A stretch of 64,000 nt of DNA from Actinomycetota bacterium (GCA_020161315.1 JAIUOH010000003.1:47335-111334); one strand, 5' to 3'. Shown: positions 27,226 to 37,241, counted from the first letter of the stretch. Numbers and translations: made by a program. Notes: generated by a model from the sequence alone, not told the origin.

Positions 27226-29717
27226 GTTCGCTCAGCGCTGTCCTGCCTCACCTGGAGCGGAGGTTCGATTCACAGCGCCTGGTCTTCTGGCACGACGCCG
27301 ACGGTGAATACGCCGGCGAGCTTGACGCGCTTGGCCTCAGCGGCGTGACCACCGTACGCGTGGAGAACAACGAATATGCCGTGAAGAACCGCGTGCTCCG
27401 CGACGAGCCGGCGGGCAAGTTTCTCCTGTACCGAGGCGCTCCTGTGCCTCCGGGCACTGGCAACTGGCTACTCGATCTTGAGCTGGCCTACGGAGTCTTC
27501 ACTGCTGACCGAACCGCGCTTGTGAGCCAAGACCTCGGTCTCAGCGGTAGCGGGATCGACGATGTGGTGCGGGAGCATGAAAAGTTCTTCCGTGCTGCCA
27601 AGCGAGTCCAGAGCCTCAAGGCGCTCCTCGCGACCGGCGATGACGCCGACAGGTTGCAAGCGAAGATGTCGGCGGTGGTGCTTGGTCAGCACGAGCACAG
27701 CATGCTTGAGCTCACACGCGCGTTGCTGATCGAGAATGCGCAGGGCGCGCACACGAAGTACGCCGCGCTGGCCGAGCAGAGCCTCGACGGTTTCCACTGG
27801 GCCGGTGTTGCCAAGATTTACGGCTATGAAGCAAGTGAGCCCAGCGTCGATGACTTCGTGCTGTGGATGTTCCGCCACGCGGTCAACGGGTTTGCGTCGG
27901 ACTCGCCCGGGGCCCTGCGCAACATCCAGCTCGACTTCGCGAGCCTACGCAACGACCGACGCAGCGCCGATGCGCTCGCCACGTTGGCTCGGCGCGCAGC
28001 GGAGAGCCTCGACTACGCCAGCAGCATCGAGAATGCCGAACTGCATGAACTTGTGGGCAACGATCTCTTTGAGTACGTGGAACGCAAGATCATCAGCGTG
28101 CTGACGCAGGCAGTCGTCGAGCGAACAATGAGCGCACGCGAGGTGTCCGAGATCATCCGTGCCCGTCAAAGCAGCATCTGGGTTGATGGATACCGGGAAC
28201 TCTACGCGGCGCTTGCCGCTGCCTCTGACCTACTGGGTGATCTCGCGACTGCGAGGATCGAGATCGCGTCGTTCGATGAGGGACTCGACCGGTACCGCAA
28301 GCACTGGTTCCGCATCGACCAGCTCTACCGGCAGTTCCACTTTGCCGCCCGCACAACGGAGTACGCCGGCCCTCTCGAAGCACTCCGGGGCGAGGTAGAG
28401 AAGCGCTACGCGAACCGATACCTCTACGAGCTAGGCAACGCCTGGCAGCAACAGGTTGATGCCGTGACGGAGTGGCAATCGGTTGCCTTGCGCCCGCAAA
28501 CGAGGTTCTTCGCCGATCACGTTGAGCCCATCATTAGGAAGGGCAACCGGAAGGCCGTGGTCATCATCTCCGATGCGCTGCGTTACGAGGTCGCCGAAGA
28601 ATTGGGTTCACGTATCCGGCAGGAAGACCGTTTTGACGCGGAGCTCGACGCGATGCTCGGTGTGCTGCCGAGCTACACCCAACTCGGCATGGCGGCACTG
28701 CTTCCGCACAAGACGCTGGCCCACTCGCACGATGGAGACCCGGTGCTCGTGGACGGCCAGCGTTCCGACGGGACAGCGAACCGCAACAAGGTACTGGCTT
28801 CGGTGGACGGGTTCGCGATCCAGGCCGAGGACGTTCTCGCGATGCCGCGTGGCGAGCTGCGCGAGCTCTACGGCGCGCACCAAGTGCTGTACGTATACCA
28901 CGACCGGATCGACGCGGCAGGCGACAAGGCCCGCACCGAACGTCAGGTGTTCGAGGCCGCCAACGACGCACTGCGCGAACTGGTCGACCTGATCAAGCGA
29001 CTGACGAACGCGAACGCCACGAACATCCTGGTGACTGCTGACCACGGCTTCCTCTACCAGGACACCGCGCTCGCCGACGCCTCCTACCTCTCGACTAAGC
29101 CGCAGGGCGACGAGCTCGTCGTGACGAACCGTCGATACGTGCTCGGCCGGGGACTCAGGGATGACCCCGCGTTCCGGAAGTTCGAGCCTGAACAGCTCGC
29201 GCTGAGCAGCGACCTTGAGGTGCAGCTTCCCAAGTCGATCCATCGACTCAAGCTGCCGGGAGCGGGCTCCCGCTTCGTCCACGGCGGCGCCGCACTCCAG
29301 GAAGTCGTCGTGCCTGTACTTACCGTCAACAAGAAGCGCAAGAGCGACACTCGGCCCGTCAACGTCGAGGTACTGCCTGAGACGGACAAGATCACCACGG
29401 GCCAGCTCGTCGTGAAGCTCTTCCAGTCCGAGCCGGTCGGCGAAAAGATCCAGGCTCGCACGCTACGGGCTGGCCTCTACGTCGGCGAGACCCTGATCTC
29501 GAACCAGCCCGAGCTGCTCTTCGACCAGCCTTCCGACGACAAGCGCGACCGCTACCAGAGTGCACGGATGCTCCTTAGCAAGGACGCCAACGAGTTTAAT
29601 AACCGCACGGTCGAGTTCCGGCTCGAAGAGCAGATACCCAACACCACCCAGTGGCGCGTCTACCAGCGGGCTCAGTACCTGCTCAAACGCTCGTTCACAT
29701 CGGACTTCGATTTCTAG
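27222..29717 (+). CDS. pglZ: PglZ, alkaline-phosphatase-fold protein of BREX type 1
   Basis: 831 residues, full length for BREX-1 PglZ. N-terminal HLERRFDSQRLVFWHDADGEY; the phosphatase-like core has AVVIISDALRYEVAEELGSRI (first metal motif), a middle GELRELYGAHQVLYVYHDRID, and NILVTADHGFLYQ (second metal motif). The ATG overlaps the previous stop. PglZ is essential to BREX, and its active site is thought to act as a nuclease/phosphatase regulated by PglX/BrxC. Confidence 0.95.
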   Translation: MSSLSAVLPHLERRFDSQRLVFWHDADGEYAGELDALGLSGVTTVRVENNEYAVKNRVLRDEPAGKFLLYRGAPVPPGTGNWLLDLELAYGVFTADRTALVSQDLGLSGSGIDDVVREHEKFFRAAKRVQSLKALLATGDDADRLQAKMSAVVLGQHEHSMLELTRALLIENAQGAHTKYAALAEQSLDGFHWAGVAKIYGYEASEPSVDDFVLWMFRHAVNGFASDSPGALRNIQLDFASLRNDRRSADALATLARRAAESLDYASSIENAELHELVGNDLFEYVERKIISVLTQAVVERTMSAREVSEIIRARQSSIWVDGYRELYAALAAASDLLGDLATARIEIASFDEGLDRYRKHWFRIDQLYRQFHFAARTTEYAGPLEALRGEVEKRYANRYLYELGNAWQQQVDAVTEWQSVALRPQTRFFADHVEPIIRKGNRKAVVIISDALRYEVAEELGSRIRQEDRFDAELDAMLGVLPSYTQLGMAALLPHKTLAHSHDGDPVLVDGQRSDGTANRNKVLASVDGFAIQAEDVLAMPRGELRELYGAHQVLYVYHDRIDAAGDKARTERQVFEAANDALRELVDLIKRLTNANATNILVTADHGFLYQDTALADASYLSTKPQGDELVVTNRRYVLGRGLRDDPAFRKFEPEQLALSSDLEVQLPKSIHRLKLPGAGSRFVHGGAALQEVVVPVLTVNKKRKSDTRPVNVEVLPETDKITTGQLVVKLFQSEPVGEKIQARTLRAGLYVGETLISNQPELLFDQPSDDKRDRYQSARMLLSKDANEFNNRTVEFRLEEQIPNTTQWRVYQRAQYLLKRSFTSDFDF

Positions 29718-29720
29718 GAG

Positions 29721-32700
29721 ATGAGCGTGACAAACTTCACGATTGAAGACCTTGCAATGGCCTATCGCAAGGCAAAGGTTGACATCTTCTACTCATCGAA
29801 TGCACGTAGGATCGATCTTCTTGCCTACGAATCGGATCTTGAAAGGAATCTCCATCGATTACTCGATCGACTCGACTCCGACGACGAAAACTGGCTCACG
29901 AGCCACGAGTTCCTTGGAGGCGCCTACCTTGTGCCCAAGAGCGCTGCCGCACGGGGCCAACGATATGCAGGTGGGGCTACTGATGATACTGTGACGGACC
30001 GTTGGTCCGACTCTCTGCAAGATTGGCAGAAGGCGACGTCTTCCACACGCACGGCCGAGCTGTCCTTTAGAGTCATGGCGAAGTGCAGTATCGACTTTCA
30101 TGTGCTTTCTTCGTTATGGATCATGAAAGTGGGATCCAAGTTTGAAGCGATGCTGCCGGAGTCTGCGCGGGGCAACCGATTGCGTCGGACCGCAAAGCAG
30201 GAGTTCAATCTTTGGGCCTCGGGAAGCTTCGGACCCTATCTTCAGCCGTACCGAAACTGGCGCGATGAAGGCCTCGAAGCTGCTCGCAATGCGCTAGGCG
30301 GAAAGCAAAACGTCGTGGTCATTACCACCGACATTGCATCCTACTACCACAGCATTGATCCAAGATTTCTGCTGCAGCCAGATTATCGAGCTCTCCTGGG
30401 CATAGATTTGGATGCTGGCGAGGAACTCCTCCATAAGCGGTTCGTTGACGCACTGATCCATTGGCCGGAAGCCGCACGTGCGGCACTCGGGTTCATAGTT
30501 GAAGGGCTGCCTGTCGGTCTTCCTGCTTCAGGGGTCGTAGCCAACCTCGCGCTTATTGAACTCGACCGACTTATAGAAGCAGAGGTAAGACCGCTCTATT
30601 ACGGGCGATACGTTGATGACATCATTCTCATCATGAGAGACGGACCCCAAGGGGTTGATGGATCCGATCCTTGGCTTTGGCTCCATGCCCGACTCGACGG
30701 TATGTTGGCTATGGCTGCGTCTGTCAAGAGAATTGAAAGATCTTACCTACAAGGTTCATGTATTGAGTTATCCCGGCAAAAGACCAAGGTTTTTCACCTG
30801 TCAGGTAGCTCTGGTCTCGCGCTGATTGGCTCGATAGAGGCCGCGATTCAAGAGCGTTCAAGCGAGTGGCGGTCTTTGCCCTCAATACCGGACGAGCCTT
30901 CTCAGATCTCTGTTGACATTGCTCAAGTTTTTCAGTCCGACGGCGAGCGTGCTGACTCGTTTAGAGGTGCGGACTTGATGACTGCTCGGCGCTCGGCATT
31001 TGCACTTCGACTACGGGACTACGAAGCCTATGCATCAGACCTCGAATCCTCGACGTGGTCCGAACTCCGTTGGAGTTTCTTTGACGCAGTCCTCGACTAC
31101 GTTGTCAGCTTGCCAGGATACTTCGAGCTTGCGCAGTACGTGCCGCGAGTGCTTCGGATGGCCGTCGCCTGTCAAGACTACGAGTATGTCGAAAGGATCC
31201 TGAAGCAGCTGACGGAAGTGCGTGATGAGATCAAGAACGCGAAGAGTGTCAAGGTGCAAGGCGCTCGAAAGGACAATCTTTCGGCAGCCCGAGTTGCAAA
31301 TAGTTGGGCGAAGCAGGTAGCCGATCAATTCGGTGAAGACCTCGCTGCCGCAGCGTTCGTGGCTCCCGCGCCCGGAGACTTGCAGAAGATACGTGATGCA
31401 GCAGCTACCTTATCGCCGAGCCCAGCGATCGCTCGAAGCGTAGAAGACCTTGGGGCCCTCTTTCAGAGTCTATTCATGTCCGATCTCGCGCAGCTGCCGT
31501 TCCGCTCGAGATACATGAGTGATGCTGAGATGAATCTCGAGGACTTTTCGCTCGCTGATGAACCTTCGGAGCTTGCGGCGATGCTCGGGCAGGGTCTTCA
31601 GACACATCTGCGTGCTTTAGTTGAACTCCTCGGGCGCTATCCGTCCTCGCGACGTAGAGATGAAGTTGGAATTCCCAGCGCCTTCGCCTTTGCAACACGT
31701 CCATTCGGCCTTTTCGATCTGTTTCTCTTAGCGCAACCATTCCACGGTGATTGGGAGCGCTACGGCTCCGATCTCCGGTTAATCGAGAGCGCCATACTTG
31801 CGCTTCGGGGTTATGACGTCAATGGCTTGCTGCCCAAGACTCCCAGGGAGGATTTCCTGAGGAACGAGCTCGTATTGTCGCGAGAGATTCTTGGCAGACG
31901 TAAGAGAGTAGCGCTGGGTATGATCAAAACTTCTGGTAGCGCATGGGCCGCTGCCGTAAATGGCACCCCAGATCGTAGTCACACCAGGTACAAGGCTCTA
32001 AATGACACATTGAGCGATGTCCTGAGATCGCCTCGAAGCGTTGATTACCTCGTTCTGCCGGAGCTTTCTGTGCCTGCGCCTTGGTTTCGGCGATACGCGT
32101 ATAAACTCCGCACTCTGAATGTCGGATTCATCGCCGGTGTGGAGTACCTCCATGCTGAAAGAAATATCGTTCGGAACCAGGTTTGGGCTTCACTCCCGAT
32201 TTCAAGTGGTGAATTTCCAGTCACTTTCTTGCACCGGCAGGACAAGCAAAAGGCTGCTTTCCACGAACGAGAAAAGCTGTATCAGGTGGCCGGAAAAACG
32301 CTCGTTCCCGAAGTGGAATGGGACGAGGTTCCTGTCATCCATCACGAGGGGTTCACCTTCGCCTTGCTTGTGTGTAGCGAACTAACGAATATCGAGTACC
32401 GATCGCAGTTGCGTGGACGGGTCGATGCCCTTGTTTCTCCCGCGTGGAACCGCGACTTGACCACTTTTAGTGCGCTTGTCGAATCCGCTGCCCTCGACAT
32501 GCATGCATATGTCTTCGTCGCCAACGATCGTGCGTACGGGGACTCTCGCGTTCGCGCGCCGATGCGAGAGGAATGGCGGCGAGACCTGCTCCGTGTTCGG
32601 GGAGGGGTTGAGAACTACGTGGTCATGACTGACCTTGATATTCCAGCGCTTCGGGCACACCACAATTCTCACTCCCCGGATAGTGACATGTTCAAACCTT

Positions 32701-32765
32701 TGCCTGATGGATTCATCCCAAGCAAATTGCGACAGGCTCTTCCGGCGACTCCACGGGGAATGTAG
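29721..32765 (+). CDS. reverse transcriptase fused to nitrilase domain (DRT type 1-like)
   Basis: 1014 residues. RT part: motif A VVITTDIASYYHSID, motif B EGLPVGLPASGVVANLAL, motif C YVDD at 297-300. A long helical middle follows, then a C-terminal carbon-nitrogen hydrolase (nitrilase) fold with triad candidates Glu781 (LPELS), Lys852 (REKLY) and Cys885 (LVCSEL), at the spacing nitrilases use. RT-nitrilase fusions are the DRT type 1 antiphage proteins. It lies between pglZ (3 bp after its stop) and brxL (4 bp before its start) in the same direction. Codons are visibly less GC-rich than in its neighbours, implying separate acquisition. GTG at 29727 is an alternative start with better ribosome-site spacing. 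Confidence 0.9.
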   Translation: MSVTNFTIEDLAMAYRKAKVDIFYSSNARRIDLLAYESDLERNLHRLLDRLDSDDENWLTSHEFLGGAYLVPKSAAARGQRYAGGATDDTVTDRWSDSLQDWQKATSSTRTAELSFRVMAKCSIDFHVLSSLWIMKVGSKFEAMLPESARGNRLRRTAKQEFNLWASGSFGPYLQPYRNWRDEGLEAARNALGGKQNVVVITTDIASYYHSIDPRFLLQPDYRALLGIDLDAGEELLHKRFVDALIHWPEAARAALGFIVEGLPVGLPASGVVANLALIELDRLIEAEVRPLYYGRYVDDIILIMRDGPQGVDGSDPWLWLHARLDGMLAMAASVKRIERSYLQGSCIELSRQKTKVFHLSGSSGLALIGSIEAAIQERSSEWRSLPSIPDEPSQISVDIAQVFQSDGERADSFRGADLMTARRSAFALRLRDYEAYASDLESSTWSELRWSFFDAVLDYVVSLPGYFELAQYVPRVLRMAVACQDYEYVERILKQLTEVRDEIKNAKSVKVQGARKDNLSAARVANSWAKQVADQFGEDLAAAAFVAPAPGDLQKIRDAAATLSPSPAIARSVEDLGALFQSLFMSDLAQLPFRSRYMSDAEMNLEDFSLADEPSELAAMLGQGLQTHLRALVELLGRYPSSRRRDEVGIPSAFAFATRPFGLFDLFLLAQPFHGDWERYGSDLRLIESAILALRGYDVNGLLPKTPREDFLRNELVLSREILGRRKRVALGMIKTSGSAWAAAVNGTPDRSHTRYKALNDTLSDVLRSPRSVDYLVLPELSVPAPWFRRYAYKLRTLNVGFIAGVEYLHAERNIVRNQVWASLPISSGEFPVTFLHRQDKQKAAFHEREKLYQVAGKTLVPEVEWDEVPVIHHEGFTFALLVCSELTNIEYRSQLRGRVDALVSPAWNRDLTTFSALVESAALDMHAYVFVANDRAYGDSRVRAPMREEWRRDLLRVRGGVENYVVMTDLDIPALRAHHNSHSPDSDMFKPLPDGFIPSKLRQALPATPRGM

Positions 32766-32769
32766 AACC

Positions 32770-34896
32770 ATGAACATCTTTGAAGACCATTCAAGTGCGG
32801 AGCAGTCGGCCGATCTGGACTCACCGCAGCAGAGCGAACTCGACCGAAAGATCAACCTGCTGTTCAGTGGCTCGGTCGTGCGCAAAGACCTTGTGAAGGC
32901 CGTCAAGGGCAACGCGATCGTTCCCTCCTATGTGCTGGAGTACCTGCTCGGTCAGTACGCCGCTTCCGATGACGAAGCAACGATCCAGGCTGGAATCGAT
33001 GCGGTACGCAAGATTCTCGCCGACCACTACGTACACCGCAACGAGTCAGAACTGGTGAAGTCCACCATCCGTGAGAAGGGCCGCCACCGGATCATCGACA
33101 AGGTGACCGTGACCCTGAACGACAAGCAGGACGTGTACCAGGCCTCGTTCGCCAACCTCGGGCTCACCGGCGTCATCGTCGAACCTGCAACAGTGAAGGC
33201 GAACCCAAAGCTGCTGGTCGGCGGCGTCTGGTGCATCTGCGACATCGAGTACTTCCACAGCGATGACGACCGCGTCGTGCCCTGGATTCTGGGGAGCCTG
33301 AAGCCCATCCAGATGTCGAGCTTCGACTACGAGGGCTACCTCGCGTCGCGCAAGGGGTTCAACACGGAAGAGTGGATCGATCTGCTGATCCAGTCCATCG
33401 GGTTCAACCCTGAGATGTTCGGACGACGGGCCAAGCTGCTGCAACTCGTCCGTCTCATCCCGTTCGTCGAGCGGAACTACAACCTGGTCGAGCTGGGACC
33501 GAAGGGCACCGGCAAGTCACACATCTACTCCGAGTTCTCACCCCACGGCATGCTGATCTCCGGTGGCGAGGTCACCGTCCCGAAGCTCTTCGTGAACAAC
33601 GCCAACGGCCGCATCGGCCTTGTCGGCTACTGGGACGTGGTGGCCTTCGACGAGTTCGCCGGCAAGAAGAAGCGCACCGACAAGGCGCTCGTCGACATCA
33701 TGAAGAACTACATGGCGAACAAGTCGTTCTCCCGTGGGGTCGAGACTCTCGGAGCTGAAGCGTCGATGGTGTTCGTGGGCAACACCTCGCACAACGTGCC
33801 CTACATGCTCAAGCACTCTGACCTGTTCGACGAGCTACCGGAGGCCTATCACGACTCCGCCTACCTCGACCGGCTCCACTTCTACATCCCCGGCTGGGAG
33901 GTAGACACGATCCGCAGTGAGATGTTCTCCTCCGGGTACGGCTTCGTCGTCGACTACATCGCCGAAGTGCTGCGATCCTTGCGGAACACCGACTACTCCG
34001 ACCGATACCAGCCGCACTTCACGCTCAGCTCAGACATCTCCACACGAGACCGCGACGGCATCCACAAGACCTTCTCCGGCCTGATGAAGCTCATCTACCC
34101 AGGCGGCGAGGCCACGCGAGAGGAGATCGAGGAACTGCTGCGCTTCGCCGTCGAAGGACGCAAGCGCGTCAAGGACCAGATTCTCCGGATCGACACCACA
34201 ATGGCCGCCGTCAACTTCGGCTACTCCGACAAGACCGGCACCTGGCGTGGCGTCACCACGCTGGAAGAGGACGAGTACCCCGACTACTACCAAGCTCGCC
34301 GCCCCGAGACCGAGCATGAGGCAGAGCCGTCGGCGGAGTCCGAGCTCGCGCAAGAAGAAGCCAATGTTGTGGCTCCAGTGGCACCAGAGGTGGCGGCGCC
34401 CCTGTTCGAGGGGCACCGGGAGTTCCAGGAGAACCAGCGTGGAGTCTCGTACGAGACGCTGCTCATGCCCTACCTGCGCGATGCTACCAACATCACCATC
34501 GTTGACCCCTACATCCGGCTCCCACACCAGGGACGCAACCTCGTCGACCTTCTGGCCCTGCTCGCGGCCGCTAAAGACCCTGCCGACGAGATCGCAGTGA
34601 TACTGGTGACCAAGGAAGACCGCGGCGAGTACGCCCAGCAGCACCTCCTCATGCTCAAGGACATCCAAGACAGTGCCGCCACCGTCGGCATCCAGTTCTC
34701 CGTCAACTGGGATGAGACTATCCACGACCGGTCGATCCGCACGGATCACGGCTGGAAGCTCCTCCTCGGACGAGGCCTTGACATCTTCCAGAAGGGCTCG
34801 GGGAGCCAGTTCGACCTCGGCTCCCGTCGCCAGGAGTTCCGTCAGGTCTTCGCGTTCGGCGTCACCTACATCAACGAGCAAGAGGGGGCCCGATGA
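32770..34896 (+). CDS. brxL: BrxL, Lon-like AAA+ protein of BREX type 1
   Basis: 708 residues from ATG 32770, close to the usual 690. Walker A is in VELGPKGTGKSHIY, with a Walker B-like VVAFDEFAG; the N-terminal part contains SELDRKINLLFSGSVVRKDL. The C-terminal segment (from about residue 565: VSYETLLMPYLRDATNITIV, later HDRSIRTDHGWKLLLGRGLD) resembles the MIT C-terminal, phospholipase D-like domain seen in BrxL. BrxL forms DNA-binding AAA+ rings. It completes the six core BREX-1 genes and starts 4 bases after the RT stop. Confidence 0.93.
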   Translation: MNIFEDHSSAEQSADLDSPQQSELDRKINLLFSGSVVRKDLVKAVKGNAIVPSYVLEYLLGQYAASDDEATIQAGIDAVRKILADHYVHRNESELVKSTIREKGRHRIIDKVTVTLNDKQDVYQASFANLGLTGVIVEPATVKANPKLLVGGVWCICDIEYFHSDDDRVVPWILGSLKPIQMSSFDYEGYLASRKGFNTEEWIDLLIQSIGFNPEMFGRRAKLLQLVRLIPFVERNYNLVELGPKGTGKSHIYSEFSPHGMLISGGEVTVPKLFVNNANGRIGLVGYWDVVAFDEFAGKKKRTDKALVDIMKNYMANKSFSRGVETLGAEASMVFVGNTSHNVPYMLKHSDLFDELPEAYHDSAYLDRLHFYIPGWEVDTIRSEMFSSGYGFVVDYIAEVLRSLRNTDYSDRYQPHFTLSSDISTRDRDGIHKTFSGLMKLIYPGGEATREEIEELLRFAVEGRKRVKDQILRIDTTMAAVNFGYSDKTGTWRGVTTLEEDEYPDYYQARRPETEHEAEPSAESELAQEEANVVAPVAPEVAAPLFEGHREFQENQRGVSYETLLMPYLRDATNITIVDPYIRLPHQGRNLVDLLALLAAAKDPADEIAVILVTKEDRGEYAQQHLLMLKDIQDSAATVGIQFSVNWDETIHDRSIRTDHGWKLLLGRGLDIFQKGSGSQFDLGSRRQEFRQVFAFGVTYINEQEGAR

Positions 34897-34991
34897 CAAC
34901 AACGAACGGGTCTGCTGTGCGAGAGATCGATAGCGTGAACGAATCGGTGCGCGCCAACCAGGCTCTCCGTAGCGACATTGGTGCGATCTAG
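34893..34991 (+). CDS. tiny ORF after brxL, perhaps truncated
   Basis: ATG overlaps the brxL stop (ATGA). 32 codons end at TAG; the same frame continues for 17 more codons (LEAIEMLDRLGMPIWER) to another stop, so it may be a short helical protein with a nonsense mutation. No family recognised. The rest of 34992-35115 shows nothing. Confidence 0.3.
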   Translation: MTTTNGSAVREIDSVNESVRANQALRSDIGAI

Positions 34992-35115
34992 TTGGAAGCT
35001 ATCGAGATGCTCGACCGACTTGGGATGCCTATCTGGGAGAGATAGAACACCGAAGCATGGCCCGGTGACTACTTCGAGCCCACTGCTGGCCTAGACCCTC
35101 GCGTTCGCCACAACG

Positions 35116-36435
35116 CTAGGTGGCACTCCGTGCCCTGGCGCTCGTGTTGCTGATCGGAACGTCGATGCGGTCCCGGGCGACAACGACCCCAGCCTTGACG
35201 ACGTAGCACTCCACGACGTGTTCTCCCCTGAAGTCGGAGTGCTCGATGCGGACGCCTGATCCGCTCGAGTCTACGATCTGGCCCCGGATTTTGTTGCGCC
35301 GCTCGGCCTCTGCTCCCCGGTTGAGTACTTTCCACTTCAGTTCGTACGGCTCAGCGATGGTGCATTCGACGAGGCGGAAGGCCAGACTCTTGTCCGCCTT
35401 GAGTAGGGTACCCGTTCGCAACATCTCCCTGAGTCTGGTGGGCCTCCAGCCATCCTGCGTTACTTCGCAGTCGATGGTGACGTTCCCAGAGATATCCACG
35501 GGGTACCAGCTCTCGATAAATTGCTCGGTGTTCGTGAACGACCGCGAAGCCTCGCTCGTGCTCGTGGCGAGTGGCACGGAGGTCCCGAAGACCTCTCGCC
35601 ACTTCTTGTTGGCCGCCGCCTTGCCAGCGTCCTCGATCGCTTCGAGGCAGCGGTTGTAGGCTTTTTTGGCCTTTGGCTGGAACCGAGCCTTCACCGCGAC
35701 GCGCTGGTTGCTCCCCAGCGCCAGGTAGTAGTCCTTGTCCGGCTCATTCTTAAGGAACTCGAAGAAGTCTCGGGCCATTAGATCGAAGGAACCAGTTCCC
35801 GCCGAGTCGTAGTCGTCGGTCTGGGAGAAGAACCTGTGCACGAGAGTGTCGATGAGCAGCCCACCCATGTTGACGCCATTCTGGTTCTTCCAAGCTCTCG
35901 CCATCCGCGCCAGATGCCGCATGTTCGCCGAGGTACGATCGTTACACTCCTTGGTCGCCGCGATCTCCTCGCGCGGTTTGGTGACCTTCCACTTCTCGGC
36001 CTTCGTATCCGGGTAGTCGAAGCTGCCGTCCGAATTCTCGAACGCCGGCTGAACCTCGAACTTGAAGGCGTTACTGCTGAACTGCACCCGGACGACGCAC
36101 TGGTCGACACGTATGTCGGTGTTCGTGTACCGCGCCTTCAGATCGTCGCGGACGCGCTCAAGAATCCGACGCGGGCCGGTGCCGCCATCGTAAGCTGAGC
36201 GGATCTCAGGCGGAAGGATGAAAATCATGTCAAGGTCGGACACGCCTTTGATGGCGGTGTGCCGACCGAACGAGCCAACCATGAGCCTGTAGTCAGTGCA
36301 TCTGTCCTTGTCCCGAAAGTCCTTATTGAGCGCTTTGGTGATCTCGTCCCTACGCGATAGGACGATGCTGGCTGTCTCGCCGACTTTGAGGTTTTCGAGC
36401 AGCGTGTCGAAGATCTCTGACGTTTTCATGGTCAT
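35116..36435 (-). CDS. CD-NTase (SMODS) with AGS-C sensor domain
   Basis: 439 residues. Nucleotidyltransferase motif GSFGRHTAIKGVSDLDMIF (Gly54-Ser55, Asp67, Asp69), a third acidic position in FKFEVQPAF, and the helical OAS1-like part. The C-terminal ~130 residues (from FTNTEQFIESWYPVDI to VECYVVKAGVVVA) match the AGS-C sensor found on defence nucleotidyltransferases. Expected product: a cyclic oligonucleotide made on phage infection. The ATG overlaps the stop of the SLATT gene, its presumed effector; no Cap2/Cap3 accessory genes are present. Product identity unknown. Confidence 0.88.
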   Translation of the reverse strand: MTMKTSEIFDTLLENLKVGETASIVLSRRDEITKALNKDFRDKDRCTDYRLMVGSFGRHTAIKGVSDLDMIFILPPEIRSAYDGGTGPRRILERVRDDLKARYTNTDIRVDQCVVRVQFSSNAFKFEVQPAFENSDGSFDYPDTKAEKWKVTKPREEIAATKECNDRTSANMRHLARMARAWKNQNGVNMGGLLIDTLVHRFFSQTDDYDSAGTGSFDLMARDFFEFLKNEPDKDYYLALGSNQRVAVKARFQPKAKKAYNRCLEAIEDAGKAAANKKWREVFGTSVPLATSTSEASRSFTNTEQFIESWYPVDISGNVTIDCEVTQDGWRPTRLREMLRTGTLLKADKSLAFRLVECTIAEPYELKWKVLNRGAEAERRNKIRGQIVDSSGSGVRIEHSDFRGEHVVECYVVKAGVVVARDRIDVPISNTSARARSAT

Positions 36436-37028
36436 GCCTCGCCCTCATCGAGCCGAAGCGCTTCCGGGAGGAACAGGTCGATCTCACGCGACGTGAACGT
36501 CATCTCTTCGTTGTCCTTGAGCCCACCCTGCGCACGAGTGAAGGCCTTCGAACTGGTTCTGGGTGCATTGGAGTAGGCGTTCCGCACCTCTTCCTGGAGC
36601 TCGTCGCGACGTTGACGTCCTTCGGCTTCCGAGACGCTTCCGGCCATCAGGTCTGCGATCAGGGAGATGTACGACTCTCGGAGATCCCAGAGCCGGGAGG
36701 CGATGTCTCGATGCCCATCGGACTCATCAGCGAACCGGAAGGTTCTAGCGCCCAGGCTTATCCAAGTCACCAGCAGAGCGATGGACGAAGTCACGAGGCT
36801 CGCCAGCACCGGATCGCCAACGAGCCCCAATACTGCGGCAAGAAAAGTACCGGAGCTGACCGCAGTCAGGCCGATGAGTACGCTCTGTTGCCACCGGTGC
36901 TTAGTGAAGCAGATGTCCGCCTGCTTTTCATGGGTCTTATGGCTGTACACCACGCGTCCGAATGACTCGCGCACCTGCGCGAGTAGGTACGGTTCTCGGT
37001 CGGACACCGCTGCTCGTTCGTCGATCAA
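36432..37028 (-). CDS. SLATT-type two-TM effector
   Basis: About 198 residues from a TTG at 37028 (GGAG 4 bases upstream); the frame is open to 37196, so the start is uncertain. Pattern: polar N-terminus, helix with SHKTHEKQADICFTKHRWQQ, TM1 (SVLIGLTAVSSGTFLAAVLG), TM2 (ASLVTSSIALLVTWISLGAR), and a C-terminal helical domain (SRLWDLRESYISLIADLMAG). This is the SLATT architecture, pore-forming effectors partnered with SMODS enzymes. It precedes the CD-NTase with ATGA overlap: a two-gene CBASS-like operon. Inferred action: membrane permeabilisation when the nucleotide signal appears. Confidence 0.82.
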   Translation of the reverse strand: MIDERAAVSDREPYLLAQVRESFGRVVYSHKTHEKQADICFTKHRWQQSVLIGLTAVSSGTFLAAVLGLVGDPVLASLVTSSIALLVTWISLGARTFRFADESDGHRDIASRLWDLRESYISLIADLMAGSVSEAEGRQRRDELQEEVRNAYSNAPRTSSKAFTRAQGGLKDNEEMTFTSREIDLFLPEALRLDEGEA

Positions 37029-37200
37029 TTCGCTCCTATCGGTCGAGGTTTTCTGCTCTTGCACCAGGCTGCGGAGGCTGCCTCTCTGAGTATGGATGCG
37101 ACCACCGACATTTTCGTTGCTGAGCCGGATCTTGCACCGGCGATGCCGATTCGACGTTGCATCCAACGACGTTGTTTTCTCTTCAACCCTGAACAACTGA

Positions 37201-37241
37201 GGTCACCAAATTGGTCACCAGAAACGCCTTCGAGGTCACCA
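37201..37241. repeat. subterminal island repeats, right
   Basis: GGTCACCA at 37201-37208, 37213-37220 and 37234-37241; TTGGTCACCAGAAAC at 37211-37225 also occurs at 10072-10086. Probable integrase arm-type sites. Confidence 0.45.
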
